A stretch of 64,000 nucleotides of DNA from Bartonella sp. AR 15-3 (GTDB lineage Bacteria; Pseudomonadota; Alphaproteobacteria; Rhizobiales; Rhizobiaceae). The stretch lies in contig NZ_MUYE01000001.1 of the NCBI RefSeq assembly GCF_002022445.1, forward strand, positions 558,001 through 622,000, in the 5' to 3' direction. The position numbers and the translations under genes were made by a program. This document shows positions 27,174 to 38,762 of this stretch, piece by piece. The notes below the pieces were generated by a model. It was not told where the DNA came from. It saw only the letters and a program-made list of their open reading frames with translations, and ran no database searches. Numbering within the stretch: the stretch's first letter is position 1; each line of letters starts with the position of its first letter.

Positions 27174-27656
27174 ATGCGGTGCCCTTATTGCCAATGTGAA
27201 AATACGCAGGTTAAAGATTCACGTCCTGCGGAAGAGGCAACAGTCATTCGTCGTCGACGTGTGTGTTCTGTTTGTGGTGGTCGTTTTACAACTTTTGAAC
27301 GTATCCAGCTGCGTGAACTTTTTGTTCTCAAAAAAAGTGGTCGGAGTGAGTTGTTCGATCGTGATAAATTAATGCGGTCGGTTAATATAGCAATACGTAA
27401 ACGTGATATTGATCCTGAGCATATTGAACAGGCGATTTCCGGTATCGTGAGACAACTTGAGAGTTTAGGAGAGCCTGAGATTTCTTCAGAAAAAATTGGT
27501 CATCTTGTAATGGAATCTTTAAAAGGTATCGATGATATCGCTTATATTCGTTTCGCTTCTGTATATCGTGATTTCCGTAATGCGATTGATTTTCATAATG
27601 TGATAGATGAATTATCAAAAGGTGCAACGGATATAGAATCTTGTTTTGATGAATAA
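27174..27656 (+). CDS. nrdR: Transcriptional repressor NrdR
   Basis: The 160-residue regulator represses ribonucleotide reductase genes in response to (d)ATP. An N-terminal zinc ribbon carries Cys3, Cys6, Cys31 and Cys34 (MRCPYC and [13 protein letters not shown]), followed by the ATP-cone domain ([18 protein letters not shown]). It starts 12 bases after glyA and overlaps the start of ribD by 8 bases. Confidence 0.96.
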   Translation: MRCPYCQCENTQVKDSRPAEEATVIRRRRVCSVCGGRFTTFERIQLRELFVLKKSGRSELFDRDKLMRSVNIAIRKRDIDPEHIEQAISGIVRQLESLGEPEISSEKIGHLVMESLKGIDDIAYIRFASVYRDFRNAIDFHNVIDELSKGATDIESCFDE

Positions 27657-28773
27657 AGTAGCACAAGATAAGCGATTTATGGCTGCCGCTATTCGTTTAG
27701 CAGAACGTCACATTGGTCTTACGGGTGAAAATCCTTCTGTTGGTGCATTAATTGTACAAAATAAAGAGACAGGCTCCTCTATTGTTGGTTATGGAGTAAC
27801 TGCTCTTCGAGGAAGACCTCATGCTGAAGTGAAAGCTTTACTTATGGCTGGTCCTTTGGCCTATGGTGCGACCGCTTATGTTACTTTAGAGCCATGTTCA
27901 CACTATGGAAAAACTTCACCATGTGTTAATGCACTTATTAATGCAGGTATTACTCGAGTTGTCATTGCTCTTTCAGATCCCGATCAGCGAGTTTATGGTT
28001 GTGGTATTACTCTTTTACGTGCAGCAGGTATTGAAGTTACTGAAGGAGTTTTAGCTGAAGAAGCTTTTGAAACATTAAGTGCTTATTTATGTGTAAAGAA
28101 GTTACAGCGCTGTGAAGTCACTTTAAAAATGGCTATTTCCGCAGATAATGGTATAGGCAAAAAGGGGAAAAGTAGTGTAGGGATTAGTGGAGAAATTTCT
28201 CGTGCACAAACTCATATTTTGCGTGCTCAAAATAACGTGATTATGGTTGGTATTGGCACTATATTAGCAGATGATCCACAATTAGATTGTCGTTTGCCAG
28301 GACTTGGAATGCGTTCACCTATACGCGTTATTTTGGATAAGGATTTACGCATTCCTCTTGATGCGAAAGTCGTTCAAACAGCAGCAAATATACCTACATG
28401 GGTTATTTGTGGTACAGTCCTTTCGAAAAAAAGAAAAAAAATAGCTTTAGAACAATATGGTGTGAGCATATGTTCAGTGGATACTAACAATAATGTGATA
28501 TCACCTTTTACTATTTTACAACTGCTTTATCAGCGTAAAATCAATAGTGTTTTACTTGAGGGAGGAGCAAAGACAGGAGAAATATTTTTAGATGCTGGTT
28601 GTGTAGATTGTTTAATATGTTTTTATGCACCGATTATTTTAGGAAAAGATCGAATTAAGGCCCCTCATTTTCAATCTTATCTTTCAGAGTTTAATGAAAT
28701 TGAAATGAGAATGCTGGGGAATGATCGTTTGTGTAAATGGAGACGTAAGATATTATGTTCACGGGAATCATAA
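27649..28773 (+). CDS. ribD: Bifunctional riboflavin deaminase/reductase RibD
   Basis: The 374-residue product carries out the second and third steps of riboflavin synthesis. The N-terminal deaminase domain has the zinc site HAEVKAL and [12 protein letters not shown]; the C-terminal reductase domain (from about residue 150) has [12 protein letters not shown] and [13 protein letters not shown] use the ATG inside the end of nrdR; a TTG lies one codon upstream. The 3' end overlaps ribE by 19 bases, so translation is probably coupled. Confidence 0.95.
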   Translation: MNKVAQDKRFMAAAIRLAERHIGLTGENPSVGALIVQNKETGSSIVGYGVTALRGRPHAEVKALLMAGPLAYGATAYVTLEPCSHYGKTSPCVNALINAGITRVVIALSDPDQRVYGCGITLLRAAGIEVTEGVLAEEAFETLSAYLCVKKLQRCEVTLKMAISADNGIGKKGKSSVGISGEISRAQTHILRAQNNVIMVGIGTILADDPQLDCRLPGLGMRSPIRVILDKDLRIPLDAKVVQTAANIPTWVICGTVLSKKRKKIALEQYGVSICSVDTNNNVISPFTILQLLYQRKINSVLLEGGAKTGEIFLDAGCVDCLICFYAPIILGKDRIKAPHFQSYLSEFNEIEMRMLGNDRLCKWRRKILCSRES

Positions 28774-29372
28774 CGGATATTGGTTGCGTTGAAGATATTC
28801 AACCTTTAAAACAGGGAATACGTTTAAATATTTCTACTCATTATGATGTGGAGAGCTTAGAGATAGGTGCATCAATTGCGTGTTCAGGTATTTGTTTGAC
28901 AGTTGTTGAGCGCACATCAAAGCCCACAGTTGCTCATTGTTTTACTGTTGAAGCGTGGGAAGAAACACTATGTTTAACTAATCTTACACAATGGACAAAA
29001 GGAACTTTTATTAATTTAGAGCGATCATTACGGCTTGGTGATGAAGTGGCAGGACATTTAGTTTTTGGCCATATCGATGGTTTGGCTGAAATTCTTGAGA
29101 AAAAAAATGAAGGTGATGCGACTCGTTTTCATCTGCAGGCTCCAATGAAATTAGCTCCGTTTATTGCAGAAAAAGGTTCTATTGCACTTAATGGAACATC
29201 ATTGACTGTTAATTATATTGAAAATAATATTTTTGATGTTCTGATTATCCGTCATACGCTTGAGATGACAACGTGGGGCCAAGCTAAGGTTGGAGATCAG
29301 GTGAACTTGGAAGTTGATCAATTGGCTCGTTATGTAGCTAGGCTTTCAGATTTTAAAATGAATAAGGTGTAA
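28755..29372 (+). CDS. ribE: Riboflavin synthase, alpha chain
   Basis: The 205-residue product has two lumazine-binding repeats, each with the family pattern: [13 protein letters not shown] and ICLTVVE in the first, GHLVFGHIDGLAEI and NGTSLTVN in the second. It dismutates two lumazines to riboflavin. It lies between ribD, which it overlaps, and ribH, 30 bases on. Confidence 0.95.
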   Translation: MFTGIITDIGCVEDIQPLKQGIRLNISTHYDVESLEIGASIACSGICLTVVERTSKPTVAHCFTVEAWEETLCLTNLTQWTKGTFINLERSLRLGDEVAGHLVFGHIDGLAEILEKKNEGDATRFHLQAPMKLAPFIAEKGSIALNGTSLTVNYIENNIFDVLIIRHTLEMTTWGQAKVGDQVNLEVDQLARYVARLSDFKMNKV

Positions 29373-29402
29373 AATTATTTTATTTTTCTGATAGGGGGCC
29401 AT

Positions 29403-29861
29403 ATGACAAAAAATACACATAAAAAGTTGCATGTTTTGATTGTTGAAGCGCGTTTTTATGATGAGATTTCTGATTCTCTCCTTGCAGGCGCGGTTAGTGT
29501 TTTGCAACAAGCTGAAGTGAGTTATGATATTGTGACGGTTCCAGGAGCATTAGAAATTCCTTGTGCAATAACTCTAGCTGAAAAAAATAATGAAATACAC
29601 TACGATGGTTATATAGCTCTTGGTTGTATTATTCGGGGAGAAACTTATCATTTTGAAATTGTGGCTGATAATTCTTGTCGCGCATTAATGGATTTAACCG
29701 TTTATCAACAACTTGCTATTGGCAATGGAATTTTGACCGTTGAAGATAAATTGCAAGCATGGGAACGTGTGAGAAATGATGAAAAAAATAAGGCTGGTTT
29801 TGCTGCTAAAGCCGCTTTATCTATGATTGCTCTAAAGAAAAAATTTGGAGATAATCATTAA
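29403..29861 (+). CDS. ribH: 6,7-dimethyl-8-ribityllumazine synthase
   Basis: The 152-residue product condenses the RibA and RibD products into lumazine. Typical blocks are [27 protein letters not shown] and NGILTVE. It starts with a good AGGGGG site and is followed after 2 bases by nusB. Confidence 0.95.
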   Translation: MTKNTHKKLHVLIVEARFYDEISDSLLAGAVSVLQQAEVSYDIVTVPGALEIPCAITLAEKNNEIHYDGYIALGCIIRGETYHFEIVADNSCRALMDLTVYQQLAIGNGILTVEDKLQAWERVRNDEKNKAGFAAKAALSMIALKKKFGDNH

Positions 29862-29863
29862 AT

Positions 29864-30334
29864 ATGGATGATATAAAAGGCAAAGATTCTTTAATTTTAG
29901 CTAATAAACGAGGGGCAGCAAGACTCGCTGCTGTACAAGCGCTTTATCAAATGGATATAGTTGGTATTGGTGTGAGGGAAGTAATAGCTGAATATAAGGC
30001 TTATCGTTTAGGAAAAGATATTGATGGCAGTCAGTACCTTGATGCTGATTTTCAATGGTTTCGCTCTATTGTTGTTGGAGTTGTAAAAGACCAAAAGCAG
30101 CTTGATCCTATGCTTCATCAACAACTTTCTGAAGAATGGGCGCTTTCACGTCTTGATTCTACATTACGGGCAATTTTGCGCGCTGGTTTATGGGAGTTGA
30201 TCAACCGCAAAGATGTGCCTGTTGCTGTTATTATGAACGAATACGTCGATATAGCCAAGGCTTTTTTTGAAAGTAATGAACCAAGGCTTGTAAATGCAGT
30301 TCTTGACAGTATAGCAAAGGAAATGTGTCAATAA
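29864..30334 (+). CDS. nusB: Transcription antitermination factor NusB
   Basis: The 156-residue all-helical protein acts with NusE in rRNA antitermination. [19 protein letters not shown] at the N-terminus and the [29 protein letters not shown] and FVNAVLD-like end ([13 protein letters not shown]) are characteristic. It closes the glyA-rib operon and is followed by a clear terminator. Confidence 0.95.
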   Translation: MDDIKGKDSLILANKRGAARLAAVQALYQMDIVGIGVREVIAEYKAYRLGKDIDGSQYLDADFQWFRSIVVGVVKDQKQLDPMLHQQLSEEWALSRLDSTLRAILRAGLWELINRKDVPVAVIMNEYVDIAKAFFESNEPRLVNAVLDSIAKEMCQ

Positions 30335-30344
30335 AGTTGTAAAA

Positions 30345-30370
30345 AAAATCCCAATAATATTGGGATTTTA
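30345..30370. terminator. Bidirectional terminator between nusB and bamE
   Basis: AAAATCCCAAT pairs perfectly with ATTGGGATTTT around AAT. A-rich sequence lies on the left and T-rich on the right, so it can serve nusB from the left and bamE from the right. Confidence 0.85.
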
Positions 30371-30386
30371 ATTGAATATGTAAAAA

Positions 30387-30923
30387 CTAATGGTTAACAA
30401 CCGGATCATCGGCAGGATCTGGAGCGCCTTTGATAAGTTGGATCAAAAACGGTTGATCATTACCACCAGTTGGTGTTGTTTGTGTGATGAAATCAAAAAT
30501 TCTCCCATCCTGTAAACCATAATTGGCTATTTTTATAACTTGACGATCTTTGTTAAAATAAATTGCCAAAACTTTGCGATCAGTAATTTTGGTTTTCATA
30601 AACTGCATTTTTCGGTATCGAGTTTGTGAAATATAATAGAAAACTTCATTATTATATTGCGTTTTCAGAGAGGGGGATCCTAAAGCTAAAAGAACTTGTT
30701 CTTGACTTGAACCAACAGAAATAGAATCAAGAGCACTTTGATCAAGAATATAACCTTCTTTATATATTTGGCTTGAATTGAGAGAGTTATATATTTGACT
30801 TGAGTTTAAATAATTAAGTGGATTACAGCCTGTGATGCCCATGATGCTTACTATTGAGAAGGCAATCAGTAATTTACGTTTAGTGATTAGTATGTGGGGT
30901 ATTTGAAACAATGATATCTCCAT
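30387..30923 (-). CDS. bamE: Outer membrane assembly lipoprotein BamE (SmpA/OmlA)
   Basis: The 178-residue product carries an N-terminal lipoprotein signal with lipobox ITGC (Cys33) after a short N-terminal extension. The SmpA/OmlA domain includes ALDSISVGSSQEQVLLALGSP and FNKDRQVIKIANYGL. BamE assists the beta-barrel assembly complex. Just after the lipid-modified Cys the sequence LNSSQIY occurs twice in tandem, a small duplication in the linker. The gene is divergent from the DUF177-plsX operon, as in related genomes. Confidence 0.9.
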   Translation of the reverse strand: MEISLFQIPHILITKRKLLIAFSIVSIMGITGCNPLNYLNSSQIYNSLNSSQIYKEGYILDQSALDSISVGSSQEQVLLALGSPSLKTQYNNEVFYYISQTRYRKMQFMKTKITDRKVLAIYFNKDRQVIKIANYGLQDGRIFDFITQTTPTGGNDQPFLIQLIKGAPDPADDPVVNH

Positions 30924-31128
30924 TTTACATTTAGTAATATATGATGAAAAGGTGATCTCAAGTCTTTCTTAAATTTTTGATTTAATTATTATTCACCATA
31001 TCTTACGATGACTTTTACTATTATAATGCCATATAGAGTTTCTCTAGAAAAGAAAAAAAGCATAAATATAATCTGGTCAAATAGAAAACGCAGTATAATA
31101 TACTCTTTTTTATATCTTGGAGTTTCTA

Positions 31129-31686
31129 ATGACTGTTTCAAGTATTTCTCGAATGGAATTTGCTTTCACTTATCCAGTATCAGTGCGCTCATTACCTATA
31201 AAAGGAATAAGAGTCCATATTTGCGCAGATCGACAGGAATGTGCATATTTAGCTAAGAATCATGGTTTAGTTGATGTAAAATTGTTTGAGGGAGAATTTT
31301 GTATTTTACCATGGAAAAAACGTGGAGTACGTGTAAAAGGTTTATTAAAGGCACGTATAATACAATCATGCGTTATTACATTAGAGCTGCTAGAAGATAT
31401 TATCCATGAGAATATTAATGTTGTTTTTGTTCCTGAAGATTCAAATTTAGTTAAACCTAAAATATCAGAAGGTACGGGTGAATTATTTTTAGACGCAGAA
31501 GGACCAGATATACCAGAAATATTTTATGGAGATAAAATTGATATTGGTGCAGTCATGGAAGAATTTTTAGAATTATCAATTAATCAATACCCACGTAAAG
31601 AAGGGGCTAGTCTAGATACAGTTAAAGATTTAGAAAAAATTAAACAAAACTCCTCACCATTCTCTATTTTGAAAGAGCGGAAGTGA
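31129..31686 (+). CDS. DUF177 (YceD-like) protein
   Basis: The 185-residue product belongs to the DUF177/YceD family, which in bacteria is linked to 23S rRNA synthesis and is often next to rpmF or plsX. Visible are EGEFCILPWKKRGVRVKG, a poor copy of the usual Cys-containing turn (RIIQSCVITLE), and DIGAVMEEFLELSINQYPR. The ATG has GGAG six bases upstream; an in-frame TTG four codons earlier overlaps that site. It is the first gene upstream of plsX, 130 bases away. Confidence 0.8.
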   Translation: MTVSSISRMEFAFTYPVSVRSLPIKGIRVHICADRQECAYLAKNHGLVDVKLFEGEFCILPWKKRGVRVKGLLKARIIQSCVITLELLEDIIHENINVVFVPEDSNLVKPKISEGTGELFLDAEGPDIPEIFYGDKIDIGAVMEEFLELSINQYPRKEGASLDTVKDLEKIKQNSSPFSILKERK

Positions 31687-31816
31687 TTGTAAAGATATAA
31701 ATTGTCTATTGTATACTTGTGTAAACTTTTCTAAAAAGAAATTGTAGCGATAATTTTTATAATTGTTTAATAGCAAACAGTTGCGATGTAAATTTAAAGA
31801 TATAGGATAAGCAAGC

Positions 31817-32890
31817 GTGATTAAAATTTCTGTGGATGTAATGGGTGGTGATTATGGTCCAGAAATTACTCTCGCGGGAGCTGCAATTGCTCAGAAATAT
31901 TTACAAAATATTCATTTTTTGTTTTATGGAATAGATCAAGTTGTTGAACCGATTTTAAAAAAATACCCTCATTTGGTTGCAGCATCATGCTTTTATCCTA
32001 CAGAGGGTTATACACGTATGGATGAAAAACCAAGCCAAGCACTTCGTAATGGGCGTGGTAAATCGTCAATGTGGCATGCGATTGAGGCCGTAAAAAATGG
32101 CAAAGCTGATGCTTGTGTTTCTGCCGGTAATACTGGTGCACTCATGACAATGTCTTACTTTTGTTTAAAAATGATGGCAGAAGCTGAACGTCCTGGTATT
32201 GCTGGTATTTGGCCAACTCTTCGTAGTGAAAGTATTGTTTTAGATATTGGCGCGACAATTGGAGCATCTGCTAGTCAATTGGTTGATTTAGCAGTTATGG
32301 GTGCTGGAATGTTCCGTGCTTTATATCATATTGAAAAACCAAGCGTTGGGTTGTTAAATGTGGGAGTTGAAGAGGTTAAAGGCTTGGATGAAATAAAGAA
32401 AGCGGGAATGATATTACGTAAAGTACAATTAGATGGTTTAGAATATAAAGGATTTGTTGAAGGAAATGATATTGGAAAAGGAACTGTTGATGTTGTTGTA
32501 ACTGAGGGGTTTTCCGGTAATATTGCTTTAAAAGCTGCAGAAGGAACCGCTCGACAGATGGCCGAAACCTTAAATATTGCTATGCGTAGTTCTATTCTTT
32601 CATATTTTGGATATCTTTTATCACGAAGTGCTTTTCGTAAATTGAAACGTAAAATGGATCCAGATAGGGTTAATGGTGGTGTGCTTTTAGGCCTAAATGG
32701 TGTTGTTATAAAAAGCCATGGTAGTGCTAATGCTAACGGTTTTGCTTCTGCTATTCGTGTTGGTTATGAAATGGTAAGTAATGGACTCTTAAAAGAAATA
32801 GCCACAGATTTACGACTTTTTCATGAGAGTAAAGCATTACTTTTTGAGGATGAAAGGGAAGCTGAGATGAATATGATGGAGGGAGTATGA
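31817..32890 (+). CDS. plsX: Phosphate acyltransferase PlsX
   Basis: The 357-residue product makes acyl-phosphate from acyl-ACP for phospholipid synthesis with PlsY, which is encoded near the right end of this window. It starts at GTG. Family blocks are [55 protein letters not shown] and [12 protein letters not shown]. fabH follows after 37 bases. Confidence 0.96.
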   Translation: MIKISVDVMGGDYGPEITLAGAAIAQKYLQNIHFLFYGIDQVVEPILKKYPHLVAASCFYPTEGYTRMDEKPSQALRNGRGKSSMWHAIEAVKNGKADACVSAGNTGALMTMSYFCLKMMAEAERPGIAGIWPTLRSESIVLDIGATIGASASQLVDLAVMGAGMFRALYHIEKPSVGLLNVGVEEVKGLDEIKKAGMILRKVQLDGLEYKGFVEGNDIGKGTVDVVVTEGFSGNIALKAAEGTARQMAETLNIAMRSSILSYFGYLLSRSAFRKLKRKMDPDRVNGGVLLGLNGVVIKSHGSANANGFASAIRVGYEMVSNGLLKEIATDLRLFHESKALLFEDEREAEMNMMEGV

Positions 32891-32927
32891 TAGAGATTTG
32901 CAGTGTAAAGGAGAAGGTTAAGGCGAC

Positions 32928-33899
32928 ATGATTCGATCAGTTATGTGTAGTGTAGGAAGTGCCTTACCAAAAAAAAGCTTATCGAATGATGAGATTACAA
33001 AGTTTGTTGAAACATCTGATTCGTGGATTGTTCAACGCACGGGAATTCGTCAACGTTATATTGCTGATAATAATGAAACTACTGTTTCTTTAGGAATAAA
33101 AGCTGCACAAGAAGCTCTAAAAAATTCTGGTATGACAGTGAAAGATATTGATTGTATTATTCTAGCAACTTCAACACCTAATCGTACTTTTCCTGCTTCT
33201 GCTGTTGAGATTCAGCATGCTTTAGGAATGAAACATGGCTTTGCTTTTGATGTTCAAGCTGTTTGTTCTGGTTTTATTTTTGCATTGGTAACAGGAGATG
33301 CTTATTTACGTTGTGGAGTAGCAAAGAGAATTTTGGTGATTGGATCTGACACATTTTCTCGAATTTTAGATTGGACAGATCGTACAACATGTGTTTTATT
33401 TGGCGATGGTTCAGGTGCAGCTATTTTAGAAGCACAAGAGTTTGAAGGTACTTTTGCTGATTCTGGTATATTGTCGGCCAAATTACGTTCTGACGGTGCG
33501 TATGCAGATAAGCTATATGTTGATGGTGGTCCTTCAACAACACAAACAACAGGTTATTTACGCATGGATGGACGAGAAGTTTTTAAACATGCAGTTAGTA
33601 TGATAACTGATGTAGTTGATGATTGCTTTGCAGCAGTTGAGATGAAGCCTTCTCAATTAGATTGGTTTGTGCCTCATCAAGCTAATAAGCGTATTATTGA
33701 AGCATCAGCTAGAAAGCTAGGGATCACGAAAGATCGGATTGTTATTACCATTGATCAGCATGGTAATACATCTGCGGCATCGGTACCGTTAGCTTTAGCG
33801 ACTGCTATTCAAGATGGGAGAATTAAAAAAGGAGATCTTATTATGCTAGAGGCTATGGGTGGAGGTTTTACATGGGGAGCGATTCTCATCCGCTGGTAA
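32928..33899 (+). CDS. fabH: Beta-ketoacyl-ACP synthase III
   Basis: The 323-residue product starts each fatty acid chain by condensing acetyl-CoA with malonyl-ACP. The triad is intact: Cys113 in VQAVCSGF, His251 in VPHQANKRI and Asn281 in HGNTSAAS. It sits between plsX and ihfA in the conserved order. Confidence 0.96.
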   Translation: MIRSVMCSVGSALPKKSLSNDEITKFVETSDSWIVQRTGIRQRYIADNNETTVSLGIKAAQEALKNSGMTVKDIDCIILATSTPNRTFPASAVEIQHALGMKHGFAFDVQAVCSGFIFALVTGDAYLRCGVAKRILVIGSDTFSRILDWTDRTTCVLFGDGSGAAILEAQEFEGTFADSGILSAKLRSDGAYADKLYVDGGPSTTQTTGYLRMDGREVFKHAVSMITDVVDDCFAAVEMKPSQLDWFVPHQANKRIIEASARKLGITKDRIVITIDQHGNTSAASVPLALATAIQDGRIKKGDLIMLEAMGGGFTWGAILIRW

Positions 33900-33973
33900 G
33901 TTATAGCGGCTTGACCACATTTAAATAAAACGTATAAGTTTTTTGTAATTTTTAATATTTAAATAGGTGAATA

Positions 33974-34285
33974 ATGACAAGTAAGACAGTAACACGTGCA
34001 GATTTGGCTGGCGCTGTTTGTAGAAAAGTGGGCTTGTCACACACTGAATCAGCTGATTTAGTTGAGTTAGTCTTGGGTGAAATATGCAATTCACTTGTCA
34101 AAGGTGAAATGGTTAAATTATCTTCTTTTGCAACTTTTCAAGTTCGAGATAAAAGTGAACGAGTTGGACGCAACCCAAAAACAGGTGTCGAAGCATCCAT
34201 TCCACCACGGCGTGTGGTAACATTCAAGGCTGCAAACGTGCTTAAGAAAAGAATTTTAGATACGCATCGTGCAAAGAAAAAATAA
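33974..34285 (+). CDS. ihfA: Integration host factor alpha subunit
   Basis: The 103-residue HU/IHF-family DNA-bending protein has [19 protein letters not shown] at the N-terminus and the DNA-binding arm [21 protein letters not shown]. Place after fabH and before a MerR gene is conserved in rhizobial relatives and favours IhfA over HU. Confidence 0.93.
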   Translation: MTSKTVTRADLAGAVCRKVGLSHTESADLVELVLGEICNSLVKGEMVKLSSFATFQVRDKSERVGRNPKTGVEASIPPRRVVTFKAANVLKKRILDTHRAKKK

Positions 34286-34457
34286 TTTTATATTAAATAG
34301 ACAATATTAAGATGTTTGTTCTTTGTTAAAGAATCTTATATTTTAAGTAAAGAGTCTCTTATTAAAGAGATTTGGTATTGTGATCAATCTCAATAAGAAT
34401 ATTAAATTGATCAGTCATTGTAAAATATTGATATAATTTTAGGTGAGGTATTATAAA

Positions 34458-34961
34458 ATGGATAAAAGCCCCGATGCTTTTCGCACAATTAGTGAAGTAG
34501 CTGATCTATTGGGGCTCCCGCAGCATGTATTAAGATTCTGGGAAACACGGTTTACTCAGATTAAACCATTGAAGCGTGGGGGCGGACGTCGTTATTATCG
34601 GCCTAATGATATTGATTTACTCAATGGTATAAAACAATTACTTTATGGACAAGGTTATACTATAAAAGGTGTACAACGTATTTTAAAAGAAAAGGGAACT
34701 CCTTTTATTATTGCTCTTGGCAATGGTGATCTTGACGCTATGAATATTTTAATAGAAAAAAAATGTGCAGAACAGGAATCTGAATCTGTTCCTACTAAGT
34801 CAAAAAAGATAGCATTTGGGCTTTTGGGGTTTATGAAGAATGAAGGAGAAGCATCTATCGGTGCTATAAATAATTATCGAGATAAAACTGATAAAGTATT
34901 GCTACAGGAAGTGCTATTTAATTTAATTGAGTGTAAACGTATTCTTGACAAAGCCCGATAA
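34458..34961 (+). CDS. MerR-family transcriptional regulator
   Basis: The 167-residue product has an N-terminal MerR winged helix: [41 protein letters not shown], and [20 protein letters not shown]. The rest has no metal-binding cysteines and looks helical, so an effector cannot be named. I take ATG 34458 (GAGGT upstream) over a GTG five codons earlier. The gene follows ihfA, the usual neighbour in this order, but 170 bases away. Confidence 0.88.
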   Translation: MDKSPDAFRTISEVADLLGLPQHVLRFWETRFTQIKPLKRGGGRRYYRPNDIDLLNGIKQLLYGQGYTIKGVQRILKEKGTPFIIALGNGDLDAMNILIEKKCAEQESESVPTKSKKIAFGLLGFMKNEGEASIGAINNYRDKTDKVLLQEVLFNLIECKRILDKAR

Positions 34962-35003
34962 TAATAATCTGTTATATAGTCTTTTTATGGTATCAGGAGT
35001 TAA

Positions 35004-36968
35004 TTAAGAACGTAAATCTGGTGGTGTTGCTTCATCCAGCAATTGTTGAAAGACTTTTTCTATAGGTAAAAAGGTTTGCTTTACACTTCCTAAGCGGCGC
35101 ATATTGACGCTATTTGTTTCGGCTTCACGTTTACCACATACCAAAATTACAGGAATTTTTTGTAAAAAGTGTTCGCGTATTTTGTAGTTAATTTTCTCAT
35201 TGCGGGAATCTAAAGTTGCTAAAAGACCGATAGCCTTGAGTTTTTCTGTTATTTTTTTTGCATACTCATTCGAATCGGATGTAATCGTTGCTACAACAAT
35301 CTGTTGAGGTGCAAGCCAAAATGGTATATGCCCAGAAAAGTTCTCAATTAATATACCAAGAAAACGCTCCATTGATCCAAAAATAGCTCGATGGATCATA
35401 ACAGGTTGGCGTTTTTCTGAATCCTTATCAATATAAAATGCTCCAAAGCGCTCAGGTAAATTAAAGTCTACTTGTGTTGTTCCACATTGCCACTCGCGGC
35501 CAATAGCATCTGTCAGTGTATATTCAAATTTCGGTCCATAAAATGCTCCTTCCCCAGGAAGAATGCTTATTTTAACACGTCCTGAAAATTTTTTCTCAAT
35601 AGTTTTAAGAACAAATGTCATGATACTTTCAGCATGGTCCCATAATTCATCTGAGCCAACACGTTTTTCTGGGCGTGTTGAAAGCTTAATACTGATTTCT
35701 TTAAAACCAAAATCTGCGTAGGTTGATAAAATCAAATCATTGATGCTAAGGCATTCATCAGCTAATTGTTCTTCAGTACAAAAAATATGTGCATCATCTT
35801 GTGTGAAACTACGTACCCGCATAAGTCCATGTAAAGAACCTGAAGGCTCATAACGATGAACAAGGCCAAATTCAGCTAGTCTAATGGGCAAATCACGATA
35901 GGATTTTAAACCGTGTTTAAAGATCTGTACATGGCCAGGGCAATTCATTGGTTTAAGAGCATAAATATGTTCATTATTCCAGTCATCAGCAGCTGGGATT
36001 GTTTTGAACATATTTTCTTTATACCATTCCCAGTGACCTGATATTTCCCAAAGTGACTTATCAAGAACTTGAGGCGCTTGAACTTCAGCATATTTATGAT
36101 TATCAAGGCGACGACGCATGTAACTGATCAAATTTTGGAACATTTTCCAACCTTTTGGGTGCCAAAAAATCATTCCTGGGCTTTCTTCTTGAAAATGAAA
36201 TAAATCCATTTCTCGTCCTAAGCGGCGATGATCCCGTTTTTCCGCTTCTTCTAGCATATGAAGATAGGCTTTTAAGTCATTTTCATTAGTAAATGCTGTA
36301 CCATAAATTCTTGTTAACATAAGATTATTGGAATCACCACGCCAATAAGCGCCTGCAACTTTCATCAATTTAAATGCATTACCAATTTGACCAGTAGATT
36401 GCATATGTGGACCACGGCAAAGATCAAACCAGTCGCCTTGATAATAGATTTTCAAATCTTGATCATCAGGGATAGAATCAATAAGCTCAATTTTATAGAA
36501 TTCATTTTTTTCAGAAAAAATCTTCTTAGCTTTTTCACGAGACAAAATTTCTTTTCTGAAAGGTTTATTGCGTTGAATAATTTCATGCATTTTCTTTTCA
36601 ATGGTAGTAAGATCATCTAATGTAAAAGGTTGTTTACGTGCGAAATCATAATAAAAACCGTTTTCAATAACTGGGCCGATTGTAACTTGTGTTTCAGGAA
36701 AAAGCTCTTGTACTGCTTCAGCTAAAACATGTGCGCAATCATGGCGTATCAATTCAAGTGCACGTGGATCATCGCGGGTGATGATTTCTACTTGTCCAGA
36801 TTGTTCTAATGGATCTGAAAGATCTTTAAGAGCTCCGTCAAGACTGTAAGCAACTGCTTTTTTTGCAAGTGACTTAGAAATAGATGCGGCTAATTCTAAA
36901 CCAGTTGTTTCACTTGGATAATTGCGCTTTGAACCATCAGGAAAAGAAAGAAAAATAGAGCAAGACAT
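35004..36968 (-). CDS. thrS: Threonyl-tRNA synthetase
   Basis: The 654-residue class II synthetase has the N-terminal TGS domain ([18 protein letters not shown]), the editing domain with [10 protein letters not shown] and the second SAD block [12 protein letters not shown], the catalytic core with the zinc Cys in [10 protein letters not shown] and [15 protein letters not shown], and a C-terminal anticodon-binding domain (IVVATITSD). The start at 36968 is supported by AAAGGG seven bases upstream; an in-frame ATG 18 codons further upstream would add an atypical extension. Confidence 0.96.
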   Translation of the reverse strand: MSCSIFLSFPDGSKRNYPSETTGLELAASISKSLAKKAVAYSLDGALKDLSDPLEQSGQVEIITRDDPRALELIRHDCAHVLAEAVQELFPETQVTIGPVIENGFYYDFARKQPFTLDDLTTIEKKMHEIIQRNKPFRKEILSREKAKKIFSEKNEFYKIELIDSIPDDQDLKIYYQGDWFDLCRGPHMQSTGQIGNAFKLMKVAGAYWRGDSNNLMLTRIYGTAFTNENDLKAYLHMLEEAEKRDHRRLGREMDLFHFQEESPGMIFWHPKGWKMFQNLISYMRRRLDNHKYAEVQAPQVLDKSLWEISGHWEWYKENMFKTIPAADDWNNEHIYALKPMNCPGHVQIFKHGLKSYRDLPIRLAEFGLVHRYEPSGSLHGLMRVRSFTQDDAHIFCTEEQLADECLSINDLILSTYADFGFKEISIKLSTRPEKRVGSDELWDHAESIMTFVLKTIEKKFSGRVKISILPGEGAFYGPKFEYTLTDAIGREWQCGTTQVDFNLPERFGAFYIDKDSEKRQPVMIHRAIFGSMERFLGILIENFSGHIPFWLAPQQIVVATITSDSNEYAKKITEKLKAIGLLATLDSRNEKINYKIREHFLQKIPVILVCGKREAETNSVNMRRLGSVKQTFLPIEKVFQQLLDEATPPDLRS

Positions 36969-37101
36969 AAAGAACCCTTTTAATCCAATTCTGCTAACGA
37001 TTGCAGATGGTTTCGTGAACATTTAGCAATAATCAATTAAAGCTAATAGGCTAATTTCTTATCAACCCTTTTTTAGGCATAACGTATTAAAAAAGAAAAG
37101 A

Positions 37102-37446
37102 CTATTTATTACGTTTGATAGAAATCTTCCAGTAGTACCAAGGTTTATAGGAATTTTCAATAGAGGTTGGTACTGGATCGAAGCCATTTGTTCCAAACGG
37201 ACAACAACGTATAAGACGAAAAAATCCCATCCATGCGCCTGCCCATAGACCATGGCGTGCAATCGCTTCGTAGGCATATTCTGAACAAGTTGGTCTGTGA
37301 CGACAATGAATGCCTATAAAGCTAGACAGGGTTATTTGATAGAAACGTATTAGTCCGATACCAATTAATCGTCCAGGCGTTTTCTGCCAAGGTCCCATGT
37401 AGTTTCTTGTGTATGTTTTATTTGTTTTTATTTGTTGTTTAGCCAT
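37102..37446 (-). CDS. yidD: Membrane protein insertion efficiency factor YidD
   Basis: The 114-residue protein has the YidD core IGLIRFYQITLSSFIG, CRHRPTCSEYAYEAI, and WMGFFRLIRCCPFGTNGFDPVP. It supports YidC-mediated membrane insertion. It overlaps the end of the IscU-like gene by 8 bases, so the two are coupled. The next gene on this strand, thrS, begins about 130 bases on. Confidence 0.94.
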   Translation of the reverse strand: MAKQQIKTNKTYTRNYMGPWQKTPGRLIGIGLIRFYQITLSSFIGIHCRHRPTCSEYAYEAIARHGLWAGAWMGFFRLIRCCPFGTNGFDPVPTSIENSYKPWYYWKISIKRNK

Positions 37447-37876
37447 TCATTTTTTCTTCAATTTGTTTAATACAATCTATAACTGCGTCAAAAGTAAGCA
37501 TTATCGATGCATGACGTGTTTGATAGTCTTTAATAGGTTTTAAACAAGCAAATGCTTCAAATGGGGCTGAAGGGGGAGGGCCGTTCTTTGTTAACATATC
37601 CTGAATAATTTTATGTAGTATTTTAAGGTCTTGCGTTTTTTGACCAATGATATGATATGCAAGAATAGAAGATGAAGCTTGTCCAAGTACACATGCGTAT
37701 ATCTCATGAGCAAAATCTATGATAGTGCTATTTTCTACTTTTAGGTCGACGGTAACAGTTGATCCACAAAAACGTGCACACTTTTTTGATGTTGCATCTG
37801 GATTGTTAAGACGACCAATTTTGCTTATATGTGCAGCATGTTCAAGTATTTTATTGCTATAGATATTGTCAATCAT
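37439..37876 (-). CDS. IscU/NifU-like iron-sulfur scaffold protein
   Basis: The 145-residue product matches the IscU/SufU-like proteins of rhizobia: IGRLNNPDATSKKCARFCGSTV, EIYACVLGQASSSILAYHI, PFEAFACLKPIKDYQTRHASIMLTFDAV. Three cysteines lie at the ligand positions (FCGS, YACVLG, FACL). In relatives it is encoded between folE and yidD, as here, with folE divergent. Whether it acts as a cluster scaffold or a sulfur acceptor is not shown by the sequence. Confidence 0.88.
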   Translation of the reverse strand: MIDNIYSNKILEHAAHISKIGRLNNPDATSKKCARFCGSTVTVDLKVENSTIIDFAHEIYACVLGQASSSILAYHIIGQKTQDLKILHKIIQDMLTKNGPPPSAPFEAFACLKPIKDYQTRHASIMLTFDAVIDCIKQIEEKMNG

Positions 37877-37993
37877 AAGCTATTATCTGATTTTTGAGAG
37901 TTATTGCTGTTTAAGCTTTTAATTCATTTATATAAAGATTATATAAAAAATAATAAATATCTTATACTACATAATTAAGTTGGAGTTTTTTAA

Positions 37994-38608
37994 ATGTGTG
38001 ATATCATGAAAGGAGGAGCAACTAATCTATTTCTCTCTAAGCAAAAAAAGCCTAGTATTGAAGAAGTGAAGGTGGCGATTCACACATTACTATTATGGAT
38101 AGGAGAAGATCCAAAGCGAGAAGGGCTATTAAATACTCCAAGTCGTGTTGCTAAAGCGTATCGTGAGCTTTTTGCTGGTTATACTGAATCAGTTAAAGAA
38201 ATTTTAGATACAGTCTTTGAGGAAGTCTCAGGATATAATGAACCAATTATATTAAAGAATATTTCTTTTTATTCACATTGTGAACACCATATGCTTCCGA
38301 TTATTGGTAGAGCCCATATTGCTTATCTCCCTGATAAAAAAGTTGTTGGACTTTCAAAAATTGCACGTGTTGTAGATGTTTTTTCTCGTCGTTTACAAAC
38401 GCAAGAAAACATGACGGCTCAAATAGTTGATGCTTTAAAGACACATCTAAAGCCTCGTGGTATTGCTGTAATGATTGAGGCTGAGCATATGTGTATGGGT
38501 ATGAGAGGGATACGAAAGCAAGGTGCTACGACTATTACAACAAGTTTTCATGGATATTATCAAAGTAATCAAATGGCACAAGATAGCTTTATGTCATTAA
38601 TACACTAA
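37994..38608 (+). CDS. folE: GTP cyclohydrolase I
   Basis: The 204-residue product makes dihydroneopterin triphosphate, the first step of folate synthesis. The zinc and active-site block [31 protein letters not shown] and [12 protein letters not shown] are typical, with [16 protein letters not shown] near the end. GGAG lies 8 bases before the ATG. In many relatives hisI follows folE; here tRNA-Leu follows instead. Confidence 0.95.
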   Translation: MCDIMKGGATNLFLSKQKKPSIEEVKVAIHTLLLWIGEDPKREGLLNTPSRVAKAYRELFAGYTESVKEILDTVFEEVSGYNEPIILKNISFYSHCEHHMLPIIGRAHIAYLPDKKVVGLSKIARVVDVFSRRLQTQENMTAQIVDALKTHLKPRGIAVMIEAEHMCMGMRGIRKQGATTITTSFHGYYQSNQMAQDSFMSLIH

Positions 38609-38762
38609 TTATGGTAATCTGTAAAATATGCACTTTAAGGATTTATATTATTAAATGTGAAGTAGCGTGAAATAAAATAAATTATGAGAATATAAAAATA
38701 AACTTGTACCCTATTGTATGATTTGTTAAATGCGGAGATAATGTATTTTGCTTATACCATGT

